NCBI GenBank assembly: GCA_029202485.1
Contig: CP119313.1
Span: 4,216,001 to 4,280,000 of the forward strand
Direction: 5' to 3'
DNA length: 64,000 nucleotides
Source: Candidatus Pedobacter colombiensis
GTDB lineage: Bacteria; Bacteroidota; Bacteroidia; Sphingobacteriales; Sphingobacteriaceae
Shown: one piece after another, positions 27,042 through 35,410 of the stretch
Layout of the letters: every line of letters begins with the position of its first letter
Numbering within the stretch: the stretch's first letter is position 1
The notes under the pieces: generated by a model
Database searches by the model: none
Seen by the model: the letters and a program-made list of their open reading frames with translations, nothing else
Told to the model about the DNA's origin: nothing
Made by a program: the position numbers and the translations under genes

Positions 27042-28229
27042 TTATGGCATAACAGTAATCCTCCTTCCTTCTATTTTAAAGTGCACAAGGCCAGTCAATT
27101 CCAACAAATCAAGCACTTCTGTCACCTGTTTTTTTCTGGATACAATTCCAGTAAAATCATTTCCGGTATAATTGTCCTGATAAACGATTTCCACATCGTA
27201 CCATCGGGATATTTTGCGCATAATAGCCGGTAAACTCTCCTTGTTAAAGGAAAAGTAACCATTTTTCCAGTCTATGGCCATCTCAGGGTCAACCGGTATA
27301 ACGCTAAATTTATTACCGACAAGAATAGATTGCTCATTAGGTTTCAGGACCACCTCATCTCCAAACATTCCCTTGCCTGCAACCTTTACGGATCCCTCCA
27401 GCAAGGTTGTCTTAGTGCTTTCCTCATCATGATACGCATTAATGTTAAAGTGCGTGCCCAAAACTTCTACCTGTTGCTCATCAGATTTTACAATAAAGGG
27501 CTTGGCTTTATTTTTAGACACTTCAAAATAGGCCTCACCTTTCAGCTCAACTAATCTATTGGTCTGATCAGTAAAAGTAATAGGAAAACTAAGGGTGGAG
27601 GCGGCATTTAACCATACACGTGTACCATCCGGCAATACAATCTGATACTGCCCACCCTTTGGGGTAGTAACCGTATTTATTTTACCGACTGCAGTTTGTT
27701 TTTTTGCGACCTTATAGACGAGTTCTCCATCTGCAGTTTTTTGTATACTAATACCTGCTTGTTCCGCAAGCTGACCATTACTGGCATCGGTCAAGCTAAT
27801 GGTTTTTCCATCCGACAAAGTCAGGTAAGCTTTATTTCCTCCTGGTATAACAACTCCCCTATTCACTAGATTATTTTCCATCAATGTAGCACCTCTGTGC
27901 TTGCTAAACAGAAAAACAGCGATAGCAGACACCATTAACAAGGCCGCTGCAATTGCAGCATACCTCCTTAACTGATATACTTTAGGCTTCCGATCTGGGC
28001 CATCATTCATTCCCTTTAATGCTTTATTCCATATAGCAGTTTTATCCACTTTATTGAATGCTACAAGCTTAGCTGGCATGGCCTGTTCATCAACAAGCTC
28101 ATCAAAATAAGCCCGGTTAGTTGCTGAGGCCTCTAACCATGCAGTTAAATCAGTTTGTTCCTGTTCACTTAACTGTCCACGTAAATGCAGGGCAATTAAT
28201 AAGGAAATATTAAATTCTTCTTCAAGCAT
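27042..28229 (-). CDS. FecR-family anti-sigma factor (second locus)
   Basis: This is a 395-residue protein with the same architecture as the first FecR. A cytosolic N-terminal part (LHLRGQLSEQEQTDLTAWLEA) is followed by one membrane helix at about residues 88-108 (YAAIAAALLMVSAIAVFLF), the FecR domain (TPKGGQYQIVLPDGTRVWLN, GEAYFEVSKNKAKPFIV) and a C-terminal DUF4974 domain (MRKISRWYDVEIVYQ). It should restrain the sigma factor encoded about 100 bp upstream and receive the signal from the STN domain of the SusC encoded downstream. Confidence 0.95.
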   Translation of the reverse strand: MLEEEFNISLLIALHLRGQLSEQEQTDLTAWLEASATNRAYFDELVDEQAMPAKLVAFNKVDKTAIWNKALKGMNDGPDRKPKVYQLRRYAAIAAALLMVSAIAVFLFSKHRGATLMENNLVNRGVVIPGGNKAYLTLSDGKTISLTDASNGQLAEQAGISIQKTADGELVYKVAKKQTAVGKINTVTTPKGGQYQIVLPDGTRVWLNAASTLSFPITFTDQTNRLVELKGEAYFEVSKNKAKPFIVKSDEQQVEVLGTHFNINAYHDEESTKTTLLEGSVKVAGKGMFGDEVVLKPNEQSILVGNKFSVIPVDPEMAIDWKNGYFSFNKESLPAIMRKISRWYDVEIVYQDNYTGNDFTGIVSRKKQVTEVLDLLELTGLVHFKIEGRRITVMP

Positions 28230-28327
28230 TTGGTCAAAATATGATTTAATAGGTTTAGGGGTTTTAGCTTAGGTTTGATATGGAAACGACAGCGCCCTAC
28301 AAAACGCCCAAATGTTTTTTACTTTTT

Positions 28328-28930
28328 TTAACGATTTTGTAAAAAGAGCAATAAAGCGAGGTACAATCCATCTTTCATGCCCTTTTTAAGGAAGGATGTT
28401 TTGAGAAGAGCTACCGCTCGGGCTTTATGATTCCGTATAGTTTTCACAGACAAGTCTAATTCAGCAGCTATTTCATCTGTTTTCTTACCATCGAAATAAA
28501 TGAGCTTAAAAATCTCGCCACATTTCTCCGGAAGTAACTGAATCTCGGCATTTAGTAATTGTAAAAACTCTGCCTCTATAATCTGGAATAAAATAGTTTC
28601 TTCGCTTTCTTCAAGTTGCTTAAAATACTCTTCCTGGGCAGTGGTTTTACGCTTTAACTGTTTCAGATGATCAAGACAAGCATTCCGGCAGCTGATATAT
28701 AGAAAAGCCTTTATATTGTTAACTGTTTGAAAATCTTCATGCCTTTTCCAAAGTTTTACAAAGCAATTGGCTACAATATCTTCTGCCTCCATTGCGTCCT
28801 GAGTAAGGCGGGTAGCAAAATAACTAAGTGGTTTATAATGCAAATCAAAGAAATGACTTAATGCCTGGTTATTCCCATTTCGGAACCCATCCATCCAATA
28901 CTGTTCATCCTCCTTGACATCAGTCACCAT
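28328..28930 (-). CDS. ECF RNA polymerase sigma factor (second locus)
   Basis: This 200-residue ECF sigma factor has region 2 at about residues 25-90 (AMEAEDIVANCFVKLWKRH) and region 4 at about 135-190 (KKTDEIAAELDLSVKTIRNHKARAV). The C-terminus is hydrophobic (GLYLALLLFLQNR), as in its counterpart at the first locus. It is the first gene of the sigma-FecR-SusC-SusD-thioredoxin series on the minus strand and is expected to control the SusCD genes. Confidence 0.95.
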   Translation of the reverse strand: MVTDVKEDEQYWMDGFRNGNNQALSHFFDLHYKPLSYFATRLTQDAMEAEDIVANCFVKLWKRHEDFQTVNNIKAFLYISCRNACLDHLKQLKRKTTAQEEYFKQLEESEETILFQIIEAEFLQLLNAEIQLLPEKCGEIFKLIYFDGKKTDEIAAELDLSVKTIRNHKARAVALLKTSFLKKGMKDGLYLALLLFLQNR

Positions 28931-29086
28931 CTTAAAAGGTTGTGTATGTTATATACCCTCGTCAATAATAGGAAATATTTTCGAAAATCAGCCAATATAA
29001 ACCATTCTTATAAATTGAAGAGTTTTTACTTCTCAAAAACATCTGCTGTCGATTCCTGAAAAAACTATACCGTCACGTTTTCACAC

Positions 29087-29186
29087 CATATTCTTTACAG
29101 GTTTGCTACGACTCCTATACGGGTTTGCTACGGGTTCGCTACGGCTAAAAGCGTAAAGAACCTGTACATAACCCGTAAAGAATATG
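29087..29186. repeat. 100-bp intergenic palindromic element with three short tandem units
   Basis: The outer arms CATATTCTTTAC (29087-29098) and GTAAAGAATATG (29175-29186) are perfect inverted repeats, extended by GGT/ACC after one mismatch. Inside are three similar 11-12-mers, GGTTTGCTACG (29100-29110), GGGTTTGCTACG (29121-29132) and GGGTTCGCTACG (29133-29143), plus a nested pair ACAGGTT (29097-29103) / AACCTGT (29159-29165). No other copy was seen in this window. Size and symmetry are those of a REP- or MITE-like intergenic element. Confidence 0.6.
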
Positions 29187-29298
29187 TTGAGAATAAGATA
29201 GCAAACACAAGACGATTACAAATAAAAGATTAAAAATACAGCAGGATAACTATAGCACAATGGAGTATGTGAAAGAGAAATCGGCCTGGAATATTATG

Positions 29299-29332
29299 AA
29301 AAAAGCTCCTAATTTTCATTAGAAGCTTTTTT
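29299..29332 (-). terminator. leuS terminator
   Basis: A hairpin with AAAAAAGCT / AGCTTTTTT as outer stem and CTAAT / ATTAG as inner stem (one C.A mismatch between them, 4-nt loop TTTC) lies 23 bp after the leuS stop. A- and T-rich flanks let it act on both strands. Confidence 0.8.
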
Positions 29333-29354
29333 ATGAGACTATTTGAGACTAATC

Positions 29355-32174
29355 TTATATGACAATATTCACAATTCTTCCCTTCACTACAATCACTTTC
29401 TTAGGAGTCTTACCTTCCAGGTATTTCTGTACATCTTCATTAGCCAATACGGTTTCTTCAATCTCCTTAACCTCTAAAGTAAGGCTCAGATTTAAATTCA
29501 ACCGTGTTTTACCATTTACAGAAACCGGGTAGCTGAATTCATCCTCTACCAGATATGCAGGATTAAAAGTTGGATAAGGAGTATAAGATAAGCTACCTTC
29601 ATCATGCCCTAATTGTGCCCAAAGCTCTTCGCAAATGTGTGGAGCATAAGGAGAAAGAACAATGACAAGATCTTCCAATACCTGACGGTTTTTACATTTC
29701 AGATCTGTTAACTCATTTACAGCAATCATAAAGCTTGAAACAGAAGTATTGAACGAGAAACGCTCCACATCATCCTGTACTTTTTTAATGATCTTATGTA
29801 AGGCTTTTAACTCTGCTTTAGCAGGCACAGAATCATTTACATGGAAAGTCCAGTTTTCATTATGGAACAAACGCCAAAACTTACGCAAAAATTTAAACAC
29901 ACCTTCAATACCATTGGTATTCCAGGGCTTACTTTGTTCTAACGGGCCTAAAAACATTTCGTACATCCTTAAAGTATCAGCACCATAGCTTTCTATAAGT
30001 ACGTCGGGATTTACTACATTGAATTTAGATTTAGACATCTTTTCAACCTCCACACCACAGATGTATTTACCGTTTTCAAGAATAAACTCAGCATTGGCAA
30101 ACTCTGGTCTGAACAGCTTAAATTTCTCGATATCTAAAATCTCGTTATCTACAATATTAACATCAACATGCAATGCCGAAGTTTTGTAGTCTTTTCTTAA
30201 CCCGTGAGAAACTAAGGTATTGGTGCCCCTTCCTTCTTCATCAATTACACGGTATACGAAATTACTTCTCCCTTGAATCATACCCTGATTGATCAGTTTT
30301 TTGAAAGGCTCTTCTTCCAGTACATAACCTAAATCTTTCAGGAATTTGTTCCAGAAACGGCTGTACAAAAGGTGACCTGTTGCGTGTTCTGCACCACCAA
30401 TATACAAATCCACATCCTTCCAATATGCGATGGCTTCTTTTGATGCAAAATCTGAATCATTTTTTGCATCCATATAGCGATACCAGTACCAGCTTGAACC
30501 TGCCCATCCTGGCATGGTACTCAATTCGTATTCGTATTGATCTTCATATTTCCAGCCTTCGGCCCTACCCAATGGTGGCTCACCAGTTTCAGTTGGCAAA
30601 TACTTATCAATTTCTGGCAGCATTAAAGGCAGTTCTTCCTCTTTGATCAAATAAGGCAAGCTATCTTTAAAATATACAGGAATTGGCTCTCCCCAATAAC
30701 GTTGGCGCCCAAAAATAGCATCACGCATCCGGTAATTGATCTTTGCCTTACCAACTTCTTTTTCTTCCAACCATGCATTTAAAGTTGCAATCGCCTCAGT
30801 ATAGTTCATTCCGTTAATGAAGCCTGAATTGATATATTTTCCTTCTTTTGTTGCATCAGCCTGATTCTCTATATCTTGCTGCGCATCAAGAATTTGAACA
30901 ACAGGTAAGTTAAAATGACGAGCAAACAACCAATCGCGTTGATCGCCACTTGGTACGCCCATTACGGCACCTGTACCATAACCGGCCAATACATAGTCGG
31001 CAATCCAAAGCTGAATACGCTCGCCACTCACCGGATTAATCACATAGCTTCCTGTAAAGGCACCGGATACCGTTTTGGTATCAGCCATACGATCAAGCTC
31101 TGATTTTTTCTTGGTTTGGGCAATATAGTTGTTGATATCATTTTGCTGTGCTGCGGTAGTTAGCTGAGCAACCAACTCATGTTCCGGTGCAAGTACCAGA
31201 TAAGAAACGCCAAATATGGTATCTACACGTGTGGTAAAAACTTCAATATAATCGGTTTTAAGTGCCGGGATCTGAGATTTAAGCTCTTCAGATTGCTCGA
31301 TTGTAAATCTTACACTTGCCCCAATACTTTTACCGATCCAGTTGCGCTGCATCTCTTTCACAGGTTCCGGCCAATCGATCGTATTTAAACCTTGCAATAG
31401 GCGTTCTGCATAAGCAGAGATACGCATACTCCATTGCATCATTTTTTTCTGCTCAACGGGGTGACCTCCACGCTCAGAGAAACCGTCCTTTACTTCATCA
31501 TTGGCAAGTACGGTACCTAAAGCAGCACACCAGTTTACGGTGCTTTCTTTTAGATAAGTTAATCGATATTTTAAAAGCTCTTCCTGTTTTTCTTCATAAG
31601 TCATAGTGGCCCAATCGCTCGGCATAAAGCTTTTTACGTCTTCATCACAAACGGCTTTAACATCTGCACTACCTGATGCATTGAATTTTTCAAGCAATGT
31701 GGTGATGTCTTCTGCACGGTCGGTTTCAAGGTTATACCATGAATTAAACAACTGCATAAAGATCCACTGTGTCCATTTATAGTATTCAGGGTCGCTGGTA
31801 CGAACTTCTCTGCTCCAATCAAAGGAGAAGCCGATTCCATCCAACTGCTTACGGTAGGTATTGATATTGGCCTCTGTGGTTAAGGCCGGATGTTGTCCTG
31901 TTTGGATAGCATATTGCTCTGCCGGTAAGCCGAAAGAATCGTATCCCATTGGGTGCAACACATTAAAGCCCTTTAGTCTCTTATACCTCGAAAATATATC
32001 TGAAGCAATATAGCCAAGCGGGTGACCAACGTGTAATCCAGCCCCTGAAGGATATGGAAACATGTCGAGCACATAAAATTTAGGTTTAGCAGAATCCTTT
32101 TCTGCTTTAAACGTTTGATTCTGAGCCCAGAATTTTTGCCACTTTTGCTCTATTTCTTTAAATTGGTAATCCAT
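29355..32174 (-). CDS. leuS: Leucyl-tRNA synthetase
   Basis: This 939-residue class Ia synthetase charges tRNA-Leu. The ATP-binding HIGH motif appears as HVGH at residues 48-51 (PSGAGLHVGHPLG) and the KMSKS loop as KMSKSK at about residue 710. The editing CP1 domain lies between (for instance TTRVDTIFGVSYLVLAPEH and the GTGAVMGVPSGDQRD threonine-rich/Asp site), and an anticodon-binding domain plus small C-terminal domain follow. The size is normal for Bacteroidota. It stands alone, with its own terminator downstream; a TATTTTCG element at 32204-32197 on the minus strand would give a very short leader. Confidence 0.98.
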   Translation of the reverse strand: MDYQFKEIEQKWQKFWAQNQTFKAEKDSAKPKFYVLDMFPYPSGAGLHVGHPLGYIASDIFSRYKRLKGFNVLHPMGYDSFGLPAEQYAIQTGQHPALTTEANINTYRKQLDGIGFSFDWSREVRTSDPEYYKWTQWIFMQLFNSWYNLETDRAEDITTLLEKFNASGSADVKAVCDEDVKSFMPSDWATMTYEEKQEELLKYRLTYLKESTVNWCAALGTVLANDEVKDGFSERGGHPVEQKKMMQWSMRISAYAERLLQGLNTIDWPEPVKEMQRNWIGKSIGASVRFTIEQSEELKSQIPALKTDYIEVFTTRVDTIFGVSYLVLAPEHELVAQLTTAAQQNDINNYIAQTKKKSELDRMADTKTVSGAFTGSYVINPVSGERIQLWIADYVLAGYGTGAVMGVPSGDQRDWLFARHFNLPVVQILDAQQDIENQADATKEGKYINSGFINGMNYTEAIATLNAWLEEKEVGKAKINYRMRDAIFGRQRYWGEPIPVYFKDSLPYLIKEEELPLMLPEIDKYLPTETGEPPLGRAEGWKYEDQYEYELSTMPGWAGSSWYWYRYMDAKNDSDFASKEAIAYWKDVDLYIGGAEHATGHLLYSRFWNKFLKDLGYVLEEEPFKKLINQGMIQGRSNFVYRVIDEEGRGTNTLVSHGLRKDYKTSALHVDVNIVDNEILDIEKFKLFRPEFANAEFILENGKYICGVEVEKMSKSKFNVVNPDVLIESYGADTLRMYEMFLGPLEQSKPWNTNGIEGVFKFLRKFWRLFHNENWTFHVNDSVPAKAELKALHKIIKKVQDDVERFSFNTSVSSFMIAVNELTDLKCKNRQVLEDLVIVLSPYAPHICEELWAQLGHDEGSLSYTPYPTFNPAYLVEDEFSYPVSVNGKTRLNLNLSLTLEVKEIEETVLANEDVQKYLEGKTPKKVIVVKGRIVNIVI

Positions 32175-32196
32175 TAATGCTATTCCTTTTATAGCG

Positions 32197-32204
32197 CGAA
32201 AATA
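32197..32204 (-). promoter_or_regulatory. Possible -7 box of leuS
   Basis: TATTTTCG on the minus strand lies 22 bp before the leuS start and resembles the Bacteroidota TANNTTTG element with one change. No clear -33 TTTG is seen at the right distance, so support is weak. Confidence 0.25.
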
Positions 32205-32252
32205 AAGAAATAAAGGTTGCTAGCGAAACGCTTTTATAAAATAGCCTTTATG

Positions 32253-33509
32253 TTAAGTTTTGCTAAAATAGGAATACTTGATTTTACCAAATATGAAGTG
32301 ACGCGGATCTTTATTTTCCCGTGCATTATAAATACTATGCCTGCCCGAAATAAAATAAGAAACGAGGCAAGCTATGGTTACATAAATGCCACACGAAATA
32401 CCAAACAGCTCGATGGCCATGATGCAACAAGCCAGAGGTGTTTTGGCAGCACCGGCAAAGACCGCAACAAAACCCATTCCGGCCAGTAAACCGACTGGCA
32501 GTGGAAGAAACAAAGACAACATACTGCCTAAAGTTGCCCCAATAAAAAAAAGTGGAGTAACCTCTCCTCCTTTAAAACCTGCACCAAGCGTAATCGCCGT
32601 AAATAGAATTTTAAGCGCAAAATCCTGAGTTTGTGATGCCGTATTAAATGACTCTAAAATAGTCGAAATACCTAGTCCGGCATACTTGTAGGTACCCGGT
32701 ATTAAAAACAATAATGCGACAATAATACCCCCTATAAATGGTCGTAAGGGTGCATAAGTAATTTTTTTAAATAAATGTGATAAGCCATCGGTTAGTCTTA
32801 CAAACAAAATTGCGGCTACCCCAAATGCCACTCCAGCCAATCCGCTATAAATGACAGACCTCAAAGAGAGCGGCTCAATACTGCTGATTTGATAGTGCGT
32901 ATGTCCAACTCCCCATAATTCGGTAACATAGGCTCCAATAAAAGCAGTCGCTATTGTCGGTAATATAGCTTTAAGCGGGATTTTAGCCAGTAACAACACT
33001 TCCATTCCAAAAACTATCCCGGCCAAAGGAGTCCCAAAAACAGAGGCAAAACCTGCGCTTAAACCGGCAATGAGCAATATTCCCCGATCCTGGGCATTCA
33101 ATTTAAAAGGCTTATGCAGTTGATCGGCTGTGGCTCCTGCCATTTGTAAAGCAGTGCCTTCCCTGCCTGCAGACCCACCAAACAGATGTGTAACAAGAGT
33201 TCCTGTAAGAACCAGGGGTACCATTTTAAATGGAATAATATCTTTAGGGTTGTGCACCGTATCAAATACAAGATTATTGCCACGTTCTACCTCTTTTCCT
33301 TTATGATGGTACAAAAGGCCAATCACAAAACCGGCGAAAGGCAATAAATATAAAACCCAGGTATGTTGATCTCTGAAAGTGGTAACAAGATTTAAAGCCG
33401 TTAAAAAAAATGCAGATAATGTTCCCGCAGCAAAAGCTACGATCAGGATCAAGCCAATCCATTTTAAAATATTTCCGGGAGCGAATACTGGTTTAGGTTG
33501 CTTAATCAT
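32253..33509 (-). CDS. CLC-family anion transporter, fluoride-type features
   Basis: From the ATG at 33509 this is a 418-residue polytopic membrane protein. An earlier in-frame ATG at 33575 lies inside the predicted promoter, so I reject it. CLC motifs are GREGT at 115-119, holding the gating glutamate Glu117, and a segment PLAGIVFGMEV at 161-171, in which Glu170-Val171 replaces the Glu-Glu pair of E. coli ClcA. GNN at 77-79 stands where chloride-type CLCs have GSGIP. GNN plus GREGT recalls the CLC-F group of fluoride/proton antiporters as I remember it. Function is therefore anion export, fluoride more likely than chloride. No fluoride riboswitch was recognised upstream. Confidence 0.88.
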   Translation of the reverse strand: MIKQPKPVFAPGNILKWIGLILIVAFAAGTLSAFFLTALNLVTTFRDQHTWVLYLLPFAGFVIGLLYHHKGKEVERGNNLVFDTVHNPKDIIPFKMVPLVLTGTLVTHLFGGSAGREGTALQMAGATADQLHKPFKLNAQDRGILLIAGLSAGFASVFGTPLAGIVFGMEVLLLAKIPLKAILPTIATAFIGAYVTELWGVGHTHYQISSIEPLSLRSVIYSGLAGVAFGVAAILFVRLTDGLSHLFKKITYAPLRPFIGGIIVALLFLIPGTYKYAGLGISTILESFNTASQTQDFALKILFTAITLGAGFKGGEVTPLFFIGATLGSMLSLFLPLPVGLLAGMGFVAVFAGAAKTPLACCIMAIELFGISCGIYVTIACLVSYFISGRHSIYNARENKDPRHFIFGKIKYSYFSKT

Positions 33510-33547
33510 GCTATGCCTGAGGATGATTTTAAGACTCAGGCTTAGGA

Positions 33548-33576
33548 CAAATATAAAGGATTTTAAAATTGACAAA
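33548..33576 (-). promoter_or_regulatory. Promoter of the CLC gene
   Basis: On the minus strand TTTG (33576-33573), a 17-nt spacer and TATATTTG (33555-33548) match the Bacteroidota -33/-7 consensus. The start codon lies about 40 bp downstream. The leader contains an inverted repeat GCCTGAG / CTCAGGC (33514-33540). Confidence 0.5.
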
Positions 33577-33579
33577 AAA

Positions 33580-33607
33580 GGGCTGCCGGAAATATCCCAA
33601 ACAGCCC
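33580..33607 (-). terminator. Terminator of the small lipoprotein gene
   Basis: The stem GGGCTG (33580-33585) / CAGCCC (33602-33607) is followed on the minus strand by CTTTTTTG. It lies 24 bp after the stop of the 33632-34039 gene, and its T-run overlaps the -33 element of the next promoter. Confidence 0.75.
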
Positions 33608-33631
33608 ACAGGTTTCAATCTGTAAAATCTG

Positions 33632-34039
33632 TTATCTGGTCAGATAATATTTTTCGGTTGTTTGTGGCGAAGCTCCATCAACACTTGCGGTAAATTCGAG
33701 TTTATTGGCCGTAATAGTAGTCACCTGCGCAGAGCGTGTTTTACCATTGTAGGTGATATTAAGATGATCGTTTATCAGCACATAATAAATCCCTGTATAG
33801 GTAGTGCCGTTAAAAGCCACCACCACCTCATTGGCATCATTGTTACGAAAATCAAAGTAATCTGCAGCTACACCAGTATATGTGACTGTAGCCAAACCTG
33901 AAACAGTGGTTTCGATTTTGGCGACTTGCCACCTACCCACTATCTTGCCTTTAAGTGTTGCTGTTTCATTCTTCTTGCAGCTCGTTAAGCTTGCAAAAAT
34001 CAATAATAAGCCAATTGCGAAAGTAATTTGTTTTTTCAT
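33632..34039 (-). CDS. Small lipocalin-like lipoprotein
   Basis: The 135-residue product starts with a signal peptide and lipobox ending at Cys21 (FASLTSCKKNE). The mature part is beta-rich and opens with LKGKIVGRWQVAKIE, the GxW signature of lipocalin-like families of Bacteroidota, and continues with short strands such as YTGIYYVLINDHLNITYNG. Ligand and role are unknown. It is flanked by its own terminator and by the ftsX promoter region on the other side, so it is probably monocistronic. Confidence 0.8.
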   Translation of the reverse strand: MKKQITFAIGLLLIFASLTSCKKNETATLKGKIVGRWQVAKIETTVSGLATVTYTGVAADYFDFRNNDANEVVVAFNGTTYTGIYYVLINDHLNITYNGKTRSAQVTTITANKLEFTASVDGASPQTTEKYYLTR

Positions 34040-34244
34040 TAGGGAGTGATTTTTAAGGTTTTCAATAAGTATTTGTTCTGATTATAACGTATAAAATATT
34101 CTTTTGGTACAAAAATGTTACACAAATACAGTTTTTCTTGCAATTATTGTTAGATATACCTTCAACAATCATTGATCTGAAGTTCTTTAAACGAGGAGCT
34201 ATAAAGAGAAAAGAAAATATATTCTGATGAAATTACGTTGTAGC

Positions 34245-34278
34245 TTTGTACATTAGTTGCTTATATTTTTTATTTTCG
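34245..34278 (+). promoter_or_regulatory. Possible promoter of the ftsX operon
   Basis: TTTG at 34245-34248, a 22-nt spacer and TATTTTCG at 34271-34278 resemble the Bacteroidota promoter with one change in the -7 box. The ftsX start lies 20 bp downstream. Confidence 0.4.
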
Positions 34279-34298
34279 CAGAACATAAAAACAATTAC

Positions 34299-35177
34299 AT
34301 GGAAGAATTTGAAGTGAGCGATGCTTCTAAGAAGACGAAAACCATATATATTTCTACAATATTCAGTATTGCCCTTGTTTTATTGATGCTGGGAATGCTA
34401 GGATTGATATTAGTACACGCAAAGAACCTTTCTAACTACGTAAAAGAAAATATTGTCCTGAACATTATTGTAGATGAAGGCGCTAAGGAGACTGCAGTTT
34501 TGCAATTTCAGAAAGAACTGAATGCAAATCCAGCCATTAAAAGTACGGTGTATGTAAATAAAGAAATGGCGGCCAGAAACTTAACCAATGATTTGGGTGA
34601 AGATTTCGTAAACTTCCTGGGCTATAACCCACTACTTTCCACCATTGATGTTTATTTAAAAGCTGATTACGCAAATAATAAAAGTATTGATGCGCTGAAA
34701 GCGAGTATCGGCAAAAATCCAATTGTGAAAGAAGTAATTTACCAAAGTTCATTAATTGACATGGTAAATAAGAACATCAATACCATCGGTTTAATTATTT
34801 TGGGCTTTGCAGCTATATTGTTAATTATTTCTGTCGCTTTAATTAACAACACCATCAGACTTGCTATTTATTCGCAACGCTTTTTGATTAAAAGTATGCA
34901 GTTGGTTGGTGCAACCAGAAACTTTATACGTAAGCCCTTTATTTTAATTGCGGCCTTACACGGTTTAATTGCTGCTTTTATAGCGATTTTAATCCTACTT
35001 GGCATATTGTTCTATGCTCAAAAGGAGATTCCTGAAATGATTATTTTAAGGAACTATACTGAGTTTGGAATTGTATTGGCAAGTCTGGTTGGCATAGGCA
35101 TTTTCATCACAGCCATCAGCACCTCATTTGCGGTGAGCAAATATTTAAATTTAAAAATTTACGACCTTTACAGATAA
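34299..35177 (+). CDS. ftsX: Cell division protein FtsX
   Basis: I place the start at the ATG at 34299 (MEEFEVSD, 292 residues), since the frame upstream of it overlaps the predicted promoter. Four membrane segments are visible: about residues 16-40, then after a 120-residue periplasmic domain three helices (LIILGFAAILLIISVALI, ILIAALHGLIAAFIAILILLGIL, GIVLASLVGIGIFITAI). FtsX forms with the ATPase FtsE an ABC-like complex that activates cell-wall hydrolases at the septum. ftsE is not in the window, which is usual in Bacteroidota. The stop overlaps the start of the DUF3098 gene. Confidence 0.95.
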   Translation: MEEFEVSDASKKTKTIYISTIFSIALVLLMLGMLGLILVHAKNLSNYVKENIVLNIIVDEGAKETAVLQFQKELNANPAIKSTVYVNKEMAARNLTNDLGEDFVNFLGYNPLLSTIDVYLKADYANNKSIDALKASIGKNPIVKEVIYQSSLIDMVNKNINTIGLIILGFAAILLIISVALINNTIRLAIYSQRFLIKSMQLVGATRNFIRKPFILIAALHGLIAAFIAILILLGILFYAQKEIPEMIILRNYTEFGIVLASLVGIGIFITAISTSFAVSKYLNLKIYDLYR

Positions 35178-35401
35178 TGACAGAGAAAAAATCAGCTCCT
35201 GCAAATCAGGGCAACAAAAGTGAACTTGTTTTCACTAAAAAAAACTATCAGTTGTTACTGATCAGCATTGCAATCGTTACAGTTGGTTTTATCCTGATGA
35301 TAGGAACTACTGATATTTATGACTTCAGAAAAACCTTACTAGCCCCAATGGTGGTATTGTTTGGTTTTGGTTTTGGTATTTATGCCATTTTAAAAAAATA
35401 A
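35177..35401 (+). CDS. DUF3098 small membrane protein
   Basis: This 74-residue protein has two hydrophobic helices (LLLISIAIVTVGFILMIG and LLAPMVVLFGFGFGIYAIL) with a short polar N-terminus and a conserved-looking TTDIYDFRK stretch between the helices. It matches DUF3098, found between ftsX and uppP in many Bacteroidota. Its ATG overlaps the ftsX stop (TAATGA), indicating translational coupling. Function is unknown; by position it may assist FtsX or cell-wall synthesis. Confidence 0.88.
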   Translation: MTEKKSAPANQGNKSELVFTKKNYQLLLISIAIVTVGFILMIGTTDIYDFRKTLLAPMVVLFGFGFGIYAILKK

Positions 35402-35410
35402 GGCTACCTG

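Larger units (their letters stand above)
28931..29354. other. Gene-free stretch holding a palindromic element and a terminator
   Basis: This 424-bp gap between the sigma factor gene and leuS has no convincing reading frame. It contains the 100-bp palindromic element described separately and the leuS terminator. Confidence 0.7.

Noticed and set aside
29100..29143. Three short similar units resembling a small CRISPR array
   Set aside because: Units are 11-12 bp, imperfect, with no regular spacers and no cas genes nearby.
33510..33575. Longer N-terminus for the CLC protein
   Set aside because: The upstream ATG at 33575 lies inside the predicted -33/-7 promoter.
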